Below, piece by piece: positions 1-11,394 of a stretch of DNA of 64,000 bases. The first letter of the stretch is position 1, and each line of letters begins with the position of its first letter. Source of the stretch: Cyanophora paradoxa. Its lineage: Eukaryota; Glaucocystophyceae; Cyanophorales; Cyanophoraceae. The notes under the pieces were generated by a model, which was not told where the DNA came from, searched no databases, and was given only the letters and a program-made list of their open reading frames with translations. The stretch is from assembly GCA_004431415.1 (NCBI GenBank), contig QPMI01000712.1, forward strand, positions 1-64,000, read 5' to 3'. Position numbers and translations under genes: made by a program.

Positions 1-426
1 AGCGGGAGCGGGAGCTCGAGGCGGAGCTGGAGGACCTGGTGCGCGGCGTGTACCCCCCGGCGGACAGCAAGGGGCGGGCCCCCGTGGCGCACCGCTCGGT
101 GCGGGGCGGCCTCCCGCTGGGCGCCGGCGCCGGGGGCGGCTTCTCGAGCATCCCCCTGGGGGCGCTGGGCTCCGCCGCCCGGGGCCGGGGCCGGGGCCCG
201 GGGCGGTGCGGGGGACGAGCCGGGGCTGGGGGCGGGGGAGCTGCTGCTCGACGACCTCGCCGACGACGCTGCCCTCGCCTACCTCCCCGTCCCCAGCCCC
301 CGCCCCGCCCCGCGCCCCACTCCCCGACCACGCCCCGACGCCCCCGCCCCGGGCCCCCGCGAGCCCCCCGCCTTCCCCGTCTCCTCCTCCGCCGGGCCCC
401 GCCGCCCCTGGACCGCCGTCGGGTGA
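1..426 (+). CDS. 3' end of an unrecognised gene with a coiled-coil segment (partial)
   Basis: Frame 3 is open from the window edge. It starts with a charged heptad-like stretch (RERELEAELEDL) and continues into a Gly/Pro/Ala-rich tail. Around 180-213 a frame change to frame 1 gives an acidic segment (GELLLDDLADDAALAYL) that ends at a TGA at 424-426. A short GC-rich intron in that interval would join the two, as in the neighbouring genes, but I could not fix its borders. The family is not recognised. Base composition makes every frame open for long distances here, so openness alone is weak evidence. The charged coiled-coil start is the main support. Confidence 0.4.
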   Translation, partial: SGSGSSRRSWRTWCAACTPRRTARGGPPWRTARCGAASRWAPAPGAASRASPWGRWAPPPGAGAGARGGAGDEPGLGAGELLLDDLADDAALAYLPVPSPRPAPRPTPRPRPDAPAPGPREPPAFPVSSSAGPRRPWTAVG

Positions 427-1468
427 CCCCGCCCGCCGGCCGCCTCGCTACCCCGCCTCCGATCGACGCTAGTGCGTAGCTGCAGCCACGCTTGCGCTGT
501 GTATGCGTTTAGGTGATGATTGCTAGTCCTAGATCCAGGCCCAAGCCCCGTGCTTGCTGTGCAGTTCTCCTGTTCACGTTCGCTCGCTGGCTAGACGCAC
601 GGTCTGTGTCCCTTAGTCGACCTCAGTCATGAGTTCCAGCACAATTAGTTGTAGTCAGTCCGGCTAGTCCTTAGACTCTTAGTCGCTGCTGGGCGTGTGT
701 ACATGTAGTCGTTGATTGATCTAAACAGCGCTAGCTATGCCTAGCTATAGGCTCTATGATCATTGCCAGCTGCTTCAAATCACCGCTTCAAGCCAAGGCG
801 CCGGCTGCGCGGCGCCGGCGGCGTCCGGCTTCGCCCAAGAGAGTCGCGCGTTTTACATGGGAGGGGGGACCGGACCCGGGCCCGGGCCGGGAACCGAAGC
901 GGCCCGCGGATCGACGTCGACGTCGACCGGATCCGGAGAGCGCGCCGCGCCGGCCGGCGCCGGGCGCCGCGGCGCGCGGCGCCGCATGTATATGCCTGCG
1001 CCGCGCGTACTGCGGCAGCCGATCGCTAGCTATAGCTACGTATACATATACGTGCACGTGCACGCCACGCGTACGTATACGCGTATACGTACGCGTGCGG
1101 TCTCCACTGCTTCTCTCCGCTCGCTGCATTTTGCGCCAGCTACGTGCACACCGCACGCTCAGTGCGCTAGCGCTGCTGTGCACGTACGCGTGGGCCGGGC
1201 CCCGGCCCGGCCCCCCGCATGCGCAGACTCAGCAGCGCAGTGTGCTGTGCACGGGGGGTCTGGGGCCCAGGGGGGTATGAGATCGGGAAACCAACTAACG
1301 AAACGCCCCTGCGACAGCACTGATCACGACACCCCTGCGGCTAGTGACCCCCGCTGACGTGAGACCAGCTCGTGCTCCTCGGGGCCATCGCATTATACGT
1401 TCGTTAGCTATCTGCAGCCCAGAAATCCCCAGAAGCGGCAACACCAGCGAGCACGTGCAGGCGGCGCA
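427..1468. other. Intergenic region upstream of the heliorhodopsin gene
   Basis: No coding exon is supported here. The stretch holds repeated short palindromes of the CTAGCTATAG type. At about 1,037-1,098 there is a long alternating purine-pyrimidine tract of CGTATACG/CACGTG-like steps, which could adopt Z-DNA or cruciform structure. The promoter of the downstream gene should lie in this region, but I see no convincing TATA or initiator element. Confidence 0.5.
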
Positions 1469-1471
1469 ATG

Positions 1472-2986
1472 ATGGCCAGTACGACGTCCAGGTCCAACGT
1501 GGCTGTGGTCGATGTCTTCGTGCGTTCTTTTACTGGGCTCTCTTAGGCGTTGCGACCGTTTCTGGGCGCGCCGCGCGCACTGCGCGGCGGCCCGGGGCCG
1601 AAAGAACACAGGCCGCCTGCGCATCCGCGCGCGCGGCTTCCCGGCGCCTCTGACCATTCCTGCGCACTCATTGATCTTATTAACGCCTGTGGCGCAGGAG
1701 AAAGAGGGCGGGGGCCATGGGAACAACGGGCACGTGCCGGCGCTGCCGGACGCGACGAAGCGCTCGCTCCGCATCTGGAACACCGTCGCGGCCGTCGTGC
1801 AGCTGATTACGTCTCTGGCGTGCTTCGGCCTCACTCGGGCGAGGCAGCTGGACAAGCCCTGGCCCATCGTCGGGTGCGCCGGCGCCGCCTCGAGCTTCGA
1901 GATGCGCACGCGCGATCGCGAGCCGACGGGGCGGGGCCAGGACCTTCACGAAGGAATTTTCGCGCAACCGCGCGGAGCTCGTGGCCAAGGGCCTGCAGTT
2001 CGGCCTCCCCGAAGCTAAGAAGGTCACCGACGTTCATGTTGGTGCGAGGCGCTGAGCTTCGATCCGGGGCCCCCGCGCCCTCGCCTGCGCCTCGATTCTA
2101 GCCCTGCTATGAGACCCCCTCGCCCGGCCGGCCTCACCGGGCCGCGCAGGCTACATGAGCGGCCTCTTCCTGCTGCTCTCCTTCCTGAACCACGCGCTCT
2201 GCGCCGCGCCCATCTCCAACGAGCACTACAACCGGTTCGTTCCTGCGCCGCCGGCCGCGTTGCGAGGGCTCACGCGCTCGCCTTCAGCATGATCGCCGGC
2301 GGCGCCAACTACTGGCGGTGCGCATGCGCGAAAACCCTCGCCGGCGCATACCGACAGTTTCCCTGACACACTGTGGGCTGCACGCAGGTGGATCGAGTAC
2401 AGCTTCTCGGCGTCGCTGATGCACGTGATGATCGGCATCCTCTGCGGCATCGCCGACGTCCACACGCTCTTCCTCATCTTCGGCCTTACGCACGTCACGA
2501 TGATCTACGGGGCGACGTTCGAGCGCGACAACGCGGGGCGCTTCGGCATGGGGCCGCGCGTGGCCTGGCTGCACTTCTGGCTCGGCTTCATCCCGCACGC
2601 CTTCAATTGGCTCGTCATCGCGTGCCACTTCTTCCGCAACGTGCGCGTCGGGTCGCCCCCGGGCTTCGTTTGGGCCATCATCTTCATCGGTGCCCCTCCC
2701 CCCCCCCTCACCCACCCCCCCGCGCCACCCGGCGGGGCCCGCGGCCGACGGGGCGGGGGCGGGGGACAGAGTTCATCCTCGACCTCTCCTTCGCCGTCAA
2801 CCTCTGGCTCCAGTGGAAGGGTCCGCCCCCGCCGCCCCCGCCTCGCCGGCGCCCCGGCTCACGGCGGGGCGGGCAGGGGTGGGGAGGTACCGGGAGTACG
2901 CCTTCGGGGAGCTCATGTTCACCGTCCTGAGCCTCAGCGCCAAGCAGCTCCTCGCCTGGATCGCCTTCGGCGGCGCCAACGTCTGA
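1472..2986 (+). CDS. HeR: Heliorhodopsin (retinal-binding seven-helix photoreceptor), 8 exons
   Basis: Exons by splice phase: 1472-1519, 1698-1873, 1941-2041, 2150-2234, 2288-2317, 2388-2689, 2770-2820, 2877-2986. Total 903 nt, 300 residues. All seven introns are GT-AG and keep phase; six are 50-110 nt and the first is 178 nt. Family signatures: a basic N-terminal stretch followed by helix 1 (RIWNTVAAVVQLITSLACF); the helix-3 motif WIEYSFSAS, whose Glu150 (codon 2395-2397) is the expected Schiff-base counter-ion; and the helix-7 motif SLSAKQLLAW, whose Lys287 (codon 2942-2944) is the expected retinal-binding lysine. Heliorhodopsins sit in the membrane inverted relative to type-1 rhodopsins, and most are thought to be light sensors; some giant-virus members have been reported to conduct protons. 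ATG at 1472 was chosen (1469 is an in-frame alternative). It converges with the esterase gene. Function beyond retinal binding is inference. Confidence 0.95.
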
Positions 2987-3501
2987 CCGCCCCGCCCCCG
3001 CACCCGGCCCCGGCCCCGGGCCCGGGCCCCAGCCGGCCCGGCGTAGCTTCCAGGCACCTAGACTATGCGCCGCCGGGCGGCCGCCGGCGTGCATACGTAG
3101 CCCCGGCGTCGCCCCCCCGGCGACCCCGTAGCTTCAGTTACGATTCGCTTATTCGCATTTGTCCGCGCTTTTCACCTTTCATTTCCAAGACAGTTTCACA
3201 AGTACTAGACACCTCTCTATTCACAAACATAGCTAAACTAAGCTTAAACGTAGCTGTCTATGGCTATCTTATGCATACTATACTTCTCTATAGCTGTACA
3301 TGTGCAAGGGTACTTGTACGAAATGTAGCAACAGCGAATGCAGGAATGATGTAGCGGTTAGGAAAGTGGCGTCACTGGGCGCAGTATAAGAGGATCACGG
3401 GGTACGGTTAGCGGCAGGCGCAGGGGCAGTGGCGGAGATCGATCGTAGGAGGGGAGGGCGATTGCGGGGGCGGGCCTTGGGGCGCGGGCCTGGGGGCGGG
3501 G
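2987..3501. other. Convergent intergenic region
   Basis: This lies between the 3' ends of the heliorhodopsin (+) and esterase (-) genes. It is GC-rich to about 3,130 and then more AT-rich (3,130-3,360). No ORF is supported. It presumably holds both 3' UTRs and polyadenylation signals, but no canonical AATAAA was seen. Confidence 0.4.
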
Positions 3502-5529
3502 CTAGGGGAGGGCGTGCTGCTGGAAGAAGCGCCAGATGTCGGGCTCGCGGGCGGCCTCGTAGCGGTGCGCCACGCCCGGCGCCAGCACAAACTCCACCTC
3601 CCACCCCGCCCCCTTCAACACACGCTCCGCCGCCCTGCGCCCCCGCCCGCCCCCCGCGCCTCAGCGGACGGCTCGGGGGTGCGGGGTGGAAGAAGAGGGG
3701 CGGGCCGGCAGTAGCCCATCATGCCGCGGTCCTGGTCGCCGATGACGATGAGGGTCGGCACCTTCCGCGCCGCCGCCTCCGGCACGAAGTTCCCCTCTGC
3801 ACCCCCCCGCCCCCTCGTCACCGGCCGGGGGGGGAAGGGGGTGGGGGTGGGGCAGGAGGGTGGGAGGGGGGAGGGGGAGGGATGCGGAGGCGGGTGGGAC
3901 CTCAGTACCCCTGCGCACGTCTCACGGCCGGGAGGGGTTTCGCGGCCGGCGCCCCTCTTTGGGGATGCGCTCGGCCCCCCTCGCGGCTCCGTGCGGGTCT
4001 CTCGTCACAGGTCCCCCACCGCCCACGGCCCGGCCTCCGGCTATCTTGCCCCGGCCCCGGGCCCCGCCCCGGCCCCGGCAGACGGGGCACCTTCCATCCA
4101 GCCGCCTGAATCGGGCGTCAGGGGCCGCCGAGCTCGAGCAGGCCGCCGGGGCGGAAGCCCAGGGCGGCCGGGGGCGCACCCATGTAGTTGCAGACGGCGG
4201 CGAAGCGCTGCGAGAAGTAGACCGCCACCTGCGCCCGCCCCCGAATGGCCCGCCTCAGGGCGCAGCGGAGGGCGGGCGGGGCGGGGCGGGCGCGCGTTGG
4301 AGACGAAGAGGCCGCCGTTGGAGATGCCGACGGCGAAGGTGCGGCGGGGGTCCGCAACGCGCCCCGAGGGCCGCAGCGCCGCGTCGACGTCGGCGAGCAC
4401 CGCGTGCACGTAGTGCAGGTCCGCCATCGACCAGAAGTCCCAGTGCGTCGCGAAGAACATCGTCTGCGAGGGCGTCAGGCGGCGGCCGGGCGGGGCGAGG
4501 GCGGGGCGAGGGGGGGGCTGGGGCGGGGCTGGCGTGCCTGGGACTGGGGGAAGGCGGCGACGAGGCCGTGCGTCTCCGCCATCGCGCACCACGTCGTCTC
4601 GTTCAGCGCCTGCCCCCGCGCCAGCCCGCCCCGCGCCCCGCTCACGCCGCCGCCCCGCGCGCCGCCGGGGCGGGGCGGGGCGGGGCGGGGCCGGCGCACC
4701 GCCCAGTACATGTCGACGTTCATCTGCGGCGGAACAGGCTCGGTGGGCCGGGGCCGGGCCGGGCGGGGCGGTGCCGGGCGGGGCGGGGCGCGGATTGGGC
4801 GCACGCCGTGAAAGACGAGGACGAGGGGCACCGGCTCCAGCTTCTCGGCCCCCGCCTTCCCCTCCTTCGCCCCCGCCGCCCCCTCCTTCCCCACCGCCGG
4901 CATCTCCCCCATCTGCCCGCCCTCGCTGAGCCCCGCGCGACGGGGCGCCGACGCGGCGGGGCGGCGGGAGAGGGGCGGCGGGCGCACGGCCTGGGGGAGG
5001 TAGAGCAGGTACTCGCGCTCGTACTCGCTCGTACGCAGCGCAAGCCGCGACGTGGACGCCGCCTTCAGCCCTGCCCGCCCCACCCCGCCCCGCCCGGCTC
5101 CGCGTCGGGGACCCGGTTCACCGTGCGCCGTGGAGCGCGCTGCTTCGCACCTGTGCCTTGCGGCATGGGTCGGGCGGCCATGTCCGGCTCCAGCGGCGCG
5201 CTGAAGAAGCTCATCACGGGCTTCTCGGGGATGGGCTCAAGCGCCGGCGGCTTCGGCCGCTCCCGCTCGGCCCTTGGCGGCGGCCCGGGCTCGCGCTGGG
5301 GCGACTTCTTCGACCCGTCGTCCGCTGGCGCCATCGGCGGGAGCTTGGGGCCTTGCTGCCCATCGGGCGCGGCGACGAGGCTCGGATCAGGCCCCGCGGC
5401 CTCGGCGCGGCGGGATCGGAGGAGGTAGAGCAGCACCAGCGATCCCGCGACGAGCAGCGACGAAATCGCAACCGTCCGCGGCGAAGAACGCCGCGGCCCG
5501 TGCGCGTGCCCGCGCGCCGTGTGCTGCAT
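3502..5529 (-). CDS. Membrane-anchored esterase of the PHB-depolymerase/LpqC (alpha/beta hydrolase) family
   Basis: The start ATG is at 5529 (reverse strand) and the stop at 3502-3504. A signal-anchor follows near the N-terminus (TVAISSLLVAGSLVLLYLL), then a Pro/Lys-rich linker, then exons with family features. These are EYEREYLLYLP (first strand), PVPLVLVFHG (oxyanion-side strand), ALNETTWCAMAETHGLVAAFP, the nucleophile elbow GISNGG (plus-strand region about 4,305-4,350), the acid region LIVIGDQD (about 3,727-3,753) and the histidine region LAPGVAHRYEA (about 3,558-3,585). Ser, Asp and His are thus all present and in order. Several short GC-rich introns break the reading frame, and I did not fix every border. 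The family hydrolyses polyhydroxyalkanoate or aromatic esters; the substrate here is unknown. Its start lies about 90 bp from the divergent coiled-coil gene, suggesting a shared promoter. Confidence 0.8.
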
Positions 5530-5618
5530 CGCTGGGGGCGAGGGGCACTGCTGGCCGCTATCGCATCGTAGAATCGTGTAGCCCCCCAGAAGCAGGTTTC
5601 CCGCGGCGGTCCTCTGCG

Positions 5619-8600
5619 ATGGTGCGGCACCACCGAAGGCGTCTCCGCTCTGTCGACGCGATGTGGATACGAGCTGATGCCGTTCCGCAGTACGAGCCCG
5701 GCGGGGAGAGGTCCGGCAGCCTGCGCGAGTCGCGCGAGAGGCTCGAGCGCGACTTGATGGACATACGTGCTGCAACGCGCGCGACCTCCTATTCGCCGCT
5801 GAGGTTTGCCCGCGCGCCTCAATTCGTCGTTGGACGCCACGCGGCTACGAAGTTTGAACTTGGGTCGGCCCTCCTGCCGCAGGCGGGCCGAGGAGTCCGG
5901 TATTCGGCCCTCGTCTTTCGATCTTGGCGGGTTGCGTGCCTCTACGTCGTCAGACACCGGCGCCTGGGTCACGCTGGAAGAGGGCACCGCTTTCCGACCC
6001 GTGCGCAAGCGCCCAGCCCTCGGCGCGGATGGCGCTGTTTTCCTGGGCCGCTTGAAGGATTGGTTGCATCTCTGAGCCGGCGGCGTGCAGCGGGATCTCT
6101 CCTCCGGAGTCAGTCGGAGCCTCGGGGCCTTGCCCGTGCCGGCCGTGGAGGACCCCGGGCGCAATGATCATATCGGGGACGTGCTGTGCGTCCAATTTTC
6201 TTTTTTGTCTCTTAAGGCGCTCACGGGGGCGGGCAGGCTGATCAACGAGATCCGGGCGCTGCGGAGCAAGCTGGAGGAGCAGGCGGTGAACAACGCGAAC
6301 CGGCTGGCGCGGCAGGAGGAGGAGCACGCGCGCGTCGTGCAGCAGCTCTGCCGCGACCACCAGGAGCGCGAGCGCGCCATCCGCGAGGCCGCCAGGGCCG
6401 ACATCGAGGCCGTGCGCCGCAGCCAGGCGCGCCCCGGCGTGCGGGGGCCGACGCGGGGCGGGGCAGATGGAGGCGCGGTTCAAGGAGGACCGGGCGCGGA
6501 TGGAGCGGATGGTGCGGGAGACGGAGGGCGCGCTGCGCTCCTCCACAGAGGACCGCGAGACGTTTCGCGCCGCCATCGAGTCGCGCCACGCCGAGAGCAC
6601 CGCCCGCCTCCTCAAGGCGCGCCGCTTCCCGCCCCGCGAACCCGGCGTGGCTGACGGGGCGGGCAGGACGCGGAGGCTGAGATCTCCGAGCTGCGGACGC
6701 GCCTCGCGGAGGCGGAGTCGGCGCGCTCGCGGGAGAAGTCCAACTACTCGGCCCAGCTCCAGCTCCTCGAGTCCCGCCTCTCGGACATGTGCGGCGCCGC
6801 GCGCGGCCCCGCGCGGGGGGCCGGGGGCGAGCGGGCGGGGTGGGGCGCAGGCGGCTGCAGGTGGAGCGGCTGCAGTCGAGCGAGGCGGCGTGGGAGGCGT
6901 CGCGGGCGGCGGAACGCGAGCGGGAGCGGAGCGAGGCGCGGGCGATCGAGGGGGACCTCTCGCGGGCCGTCGACACGCTCTCGAAGGAGGCGGAGCTGCG
7001 GCGCGAGCTCGAAGCGGCCAACGCGTCGCTCGCGGAGAAGCTCGCGTCGGAGCGGCAGGCGCGGGCGCGGGCGGAGCAGCGGGCCGGGGACCTGCTGGAC
7101 GCGGCGGCGCGGGACCGCGAGGCCTCCGCCACGTCGGAGCGCGAGCGCAAGCGCCTCGCCGAGGAGCTCCACGCCGCCGAGGCCGCCCGCCGCCTCCTCG
7201 AGGTCCGCGGGGCCCGCCCCGGCCGGGCCGGGCACCCGGGGGCCGACGCGCGGGGCCGGCAGGTGCAGCTGCGGGACGCGACGGACGCGGCGCGGCAGGC
7301 GCAGGTCGAGTCGCGGGTCGCGGAGGAGGAGCGCCGCGCCGCCTCGCAGCGCGCGCGCGAGCTCGAGGGCGGCGCCGCCGAGCTGCTGGCGGTGCGGCGC
7401 GAGGCGGCGCAGCTGACGGCGGCCGTCGCCGCGGAGCGGGAGATGCGGCAGCAGGCCGAGCAGTTGCTCGCCGAGGCCCGCGGGGCCCTCGCCGGCGAGC
7501 GCGAGTCCGGCCGCGCGCAGAGCGGCAAGCTCCAGGAGCAGCTGCAGAGCGTCCAGGACGAGACCTCGCGGTGCGGGGCCTCGCCCCCACCTCGCCCCGC
7601 CCCGCCCCGCGCCGCCGGCCGAGCCGCCGGGCAGGCTGCTGCGGGAGGCGAACGCGCGGGCGGAGCGGGAGGCGGTGCGGGCGCGGGAGGCGTCGGAGCG
7701 GCTGGCGGCGCAGGCGGGGGCGGCGGAGGCGCTGCGCGTGCAGCTGGACATCCTGCAGCAGGACCTCGCGAACATGAAGGCGCAGCGCGAGCTCGAGCGC
7801 ATCAAGCTCGAGCAGAGCGAGGCCCTCGAGCGCGAGCTCGCCAAGCTCAAGGCCGACTACGCGCGCCTCGTGGAGAGCCTGCAGGGCGACCGGGAGAGCT
7901 ACAAGGCGAGCCTGCTCGTCTACCAGCGGCAGCTCGACGAGCAGCTCACCGACATGAGCGCCAAGATCCGCGCCGCGGAGGAGGCGGTGCGCGCCCGCCG
8001 CCCCTCGCGCCGCGCCGCGCGCCGCCGACGGGGCGGGGCCGGTGGCAGCACGCGCGGGAGGCGGCGTCGCGGCAGGAGCGGGAGCGGCTGGCGGAGGAGC
8101 AGGAGCAGCAGCTGGCGGAGGCCGTGCAGCGGCTCGCGCGCGCCGAGGAGGCCCTCGAGGCGGCCGAGCGGCGCGCCCGCCACGCCGACGCCGAGCGCGG
8201 CTCGCTCGCCCGCGAGCTCGACGCCATCCGCCGCGAGCGCGAGGCCGCCGTCTCCGACCGGTCCGCCCGCCCCGCCCCGCCCCGCGGCTGGCCCCTCTGA
8301 GGGGCGGGGCGCGCAGGGACGCGGCGCTGGCGCGGACGGCGGGGCGGGCGAGCGCGCTGGAGGCGGAGCTCGAGGCGCTGCGGCGCGAGAAGGAGCGCCT
8401 CGCGATGGACGCCGCCGTCACCGAGGCGCAGCGCATGCGCATGAGCCAGAGCGAGACGGAGCTCGCCACGCTGCGCGCCGAGCGCGAGCGCTTCAGCGCC
8501 GACCGCGCCGCCATCGCGGCCGAGCTGCGGCGGCAGCTCGAGGAGGTCGAGGCGGCGCTGGCGGAGGTGCGCGCCGAGAACGAGCGCTTGGCGGCGGAGC

Positions 8601-11394
8601 GCGACGAGGTCGCCGGGGAGCTGCGCCGGGAGCGCGAGCGCGGCTCGGGGCGGGCGGACGAGTTCGTGGCGGCGCGGCAGGAGGCGCGGCGCGAGGTGGA
8701 GACGCTGCAGGCGCGGCTCGACAACGAGCGCGCGCAGCTCGCCCAGCTCCTCGCCGAGGCCCGCGACACCGCCGCCGCCGCCGCCCAGCGCGCCGACCGC
8801 GCCGAGGACCTCCTCGCCGCCCTCCGCGCCGAGATGGGCGGTGCGCGCCGCCCCGGGCCCCGCCCTTCCCGCGCCGCGCCGCGCCGGGCCGGGCGGGGGC
8901 GAGCGGGGCGGGGCGGGGCGCAGAGACGCGGGAGGCGCACGAGCGGCTGGCGGAGCTGGAGGGGACGGTGCGGGCGCTGGGGCAGGAGAAGGCCGCCCTC
9001 GCCGAGCGCTTCGCCCGCGAGCAGGCCCTCTGGACGGTGCCCCGCCCCCGCCCCCAGCGCCGGCGCCCCGGACCGGAAGCCGAGGGGCGGGGGCGGCAGA
9101 GCGCGAAGGAGGACCTGACGAAGATCGCGGACAACTACCGGCAGCTGCTGGACAAGGAGGCGGAGAAGGGGAAGCGGCTGCAGGGGGAGGCGCTGGCCCT
9201 CGAGGAGCGCGCCGCCCGCGCCGACGAGGAGGCCCGCGAGGCCCGCGGCCGCGCCGCCGCGCTGCAGGAGGAGCTGCGGCGGCGCGAGGCGAGCGGGGAG
9301 GAGTACAAGCGCGAGGTGGAGCGCGAGGTGGCGGCCATCGACGCGCACCTGAAGCTCGAGGCGGAGCAGCGGCGCCTCGTCGAGGAGGCGCACCGGCGGC
9401 AGGTGGAGGAGCTGCAGGAGCAGCTGCGGGGCCAGGCGGAGGCGATCCGGGGGGCGTACGGGCGGGAGGTGGCGGCGCTGGGGGAGCAGCTGGAGCGGGA
9501 GCGGGGCCACGGGCGGGCGATCGAGCGGGCGCACACGGAGCAGGTCCGCGAGCTCCAGCACCAGCTCCGCCTCCTCCGCGACCAGGCCCGCCCCGCCCCG
9601 CCCGCCCCGCCCCGCGGCGGCTGACGCGGCGGGTCGGGGCGCAGGCGGCGGGGATGTCGGCGGCGGACCGCACGGCCTCCCTCGCCGCCTCCGCCGCCGC
9701 CTCCCTCCGCCACTCCCTCGACGCTGGCACCGGCGCCGCTGCGAGCGGGGCGGCGGGCGGGGCGGCGGGCGGGGCGGAGGCGGGGCTGGGGCGATGCGGG
9801 TGGCGTACCAGCAGGAGGTGGAGGGCCTGCGGCGGGCGCTGCAGCTGCAGCGGGACCACAACGAGCGCCTCACCGAAGAGCTCCGCTCCCTCTGCGACGA
9901 GGTCGCCGCCGCTCCGCCGCCCCGCCGCCCGCCCCGACCCCGTACCCGGCCCTCCGGCGCCTCCTCCGCGCCCCGCGCCGCCTCCCGGCCCTCGTCCCGC
10001 CCTCGCGGCCTCCTCGGCCGGCGCGGCGGCGCAGGCGGCGAGCTCGCCGGAGGGCCCGACGCCGCGGGGCGGGGCGGGCTCGGCGGGGGCGAGCCCGACG
10101 CTGCACCGGACGCGGGAGTTCGCGACGCTGCCGGCGGCGGGGGGCCGCGGCGGGGCCCGAGCGAGGCGGGGGAGATCTACTCGGACCGCGCCACGCGGGC
10201 CCCCGAGGAGAGCGCCCTCGCCGACGACGACGACGAGGACGAGGAGGACGAGGAGGGGTACACCACGGAGGGCAGCTACGGCCCCGGCGGCGCGTCGGGG
10301 GCGGGCGGGGCGGGCCGGCGGGGCCTCCGTGTGGGCGGGGTGGAGCCGGAGGACCTGCGCTGGCCCTCCGCCCCGCCGCCTCCAACCCCGCCTCGGACGC
10401 CCGGCGGCGGCGGCGGCGGCGGAGTCGGGGCCGGAGGCGGCGGGCCCGGCGCGGGCCCGCTGGCGGCGGCGGCGGGTGACGTGCTGGCGGCGCTGCGGTC
10501 GATGCGGGAGGAGATCGACGCGCTGCGGCGGAGCGGGGCGGCGCGGGAGGCGGTGCTGCGGCGGGCGTACGAGGAGGAGCTGGCGGGGGCGGCGGCGGCT
10601 CGGACGGAGCTGGAGGAGCGGCTGCAGCAGCAGGCGGAGCGGTACGAGCTCGTGAAGGACATCGCCCTGCGCCGCGGGCAGCAGGCCGCCGACCTCAACG
10701 CCATGCTCGTGCGGCCCCCGCCCCGCCCCAGCCCCGCCCCGGCCCCCGCCCGACCCAGGCCCCGCCAGCTCTCTCGCGCCGAGCACGAGGCCCTGGGCGA
10801 CGAGAGGCGCTCCTACAGCCCGCCCGCCACCCGCCCGCGCCCGCCGCGGCGCCCTCCTCGCCGGGCACGGGCGCGCGGCGGCCGGCGGCGGGGCGGGCGC
10901 AGGGCGCGCGGATCGTGGTGGAGGTGCCGACGGGGGCGGCGGGGGCGGCGGGGCGGGCGGGGCGGGCGACCCCGAGGCGCTGCGGGCCTTCCTCGCCCGC
11001 CTCGAGGCAGAGGGGCGCCTTCCCGGCGCCCCGAGGCCGCCCCGCCCCGCCCGGCCCACGCCGGCCCCGCCGCCCCCGCTCCGCCCACAAGGGCACCCCG
11101 CGCCGGCCCCGTCGCCGGCCGCGGCGGCGGCCCCGAGCTCCCGGGCCCGGCCGAGCGCAAGGCGCGCCGCCCGGAGAAGGCGGCGGCGGCGGGGGCCAAG
11201 GAGGCCGGCGTGGCGGCGGGAACGGCGCGGTGCGCGGCGGGGCGTGCGCGCGGGGCCGGCAGCGCTCGCTCTCGGTGGGCGGCGGCGCCGAGGCGGCGTC
11301 GCCGAAGAAGAAGGGCAAGGCGGGGGCGGGGGGCACCCCCGCCCCCGCCGCCGCCTCCAAGAAGCCGGCAGCCAAGGCCCGCAAGGCCCTGTGA
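5619..11394 (+). CDS. Long coiled-coil protein, multi-exon, unrecognised family
   Basis: The stop TGA is at 11392-11394. The 5' end is inferred: ATG at 5619 (or 5661) opens an exon to 5803. Phase-compatible introns follow at 5804-5852, 6037-6090 and 6186-6236, leading into LINEIRALRSKLEEQ. From there to about 9,590 almost every exon is heptad-rich (R/E/A/L/Q). Later parts carry an acidic run (DDDDEDEEDEE, about 10,220-10,256), a Gly/Pro-rich stretch, another coiled coil (EEIDALRRSG to ERYELVKDI) and a Lys/Ala-rich, histone-H1-like tail (KKPAAKARKAL). At least three introns are best read as GC-AG (6427-6466, 6617-6666, 9586-9644), mixed with GT-AG ones. A cytoskeletal or centrosomal/basal-body role would fit a coiled coil of this length, but that is a guess. 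Exon borders between 9,700 and 11,250 are uncertain. Confidence 0.7.

Noticed and set aside
3860-5428. Plus-strand ORF of 522 codons over the esterase gene
   Set aside because: Shadow frame of the minus-strand esterase, which has the catalytic motifs.
6439-6466. A 28-nt GT-AG intron as alternative to the GC-AG intron at 6427-6466
   Set aside because: Phase fits too, but 28 nt would be well below the other introns here, and the GC-AG pattern recurs at two other places without any GT alternative.
5950-9873. Minus-strand ORF of 1,307 codons
   Set aside because: Same reason: GC-driven shadow frame with no domain.
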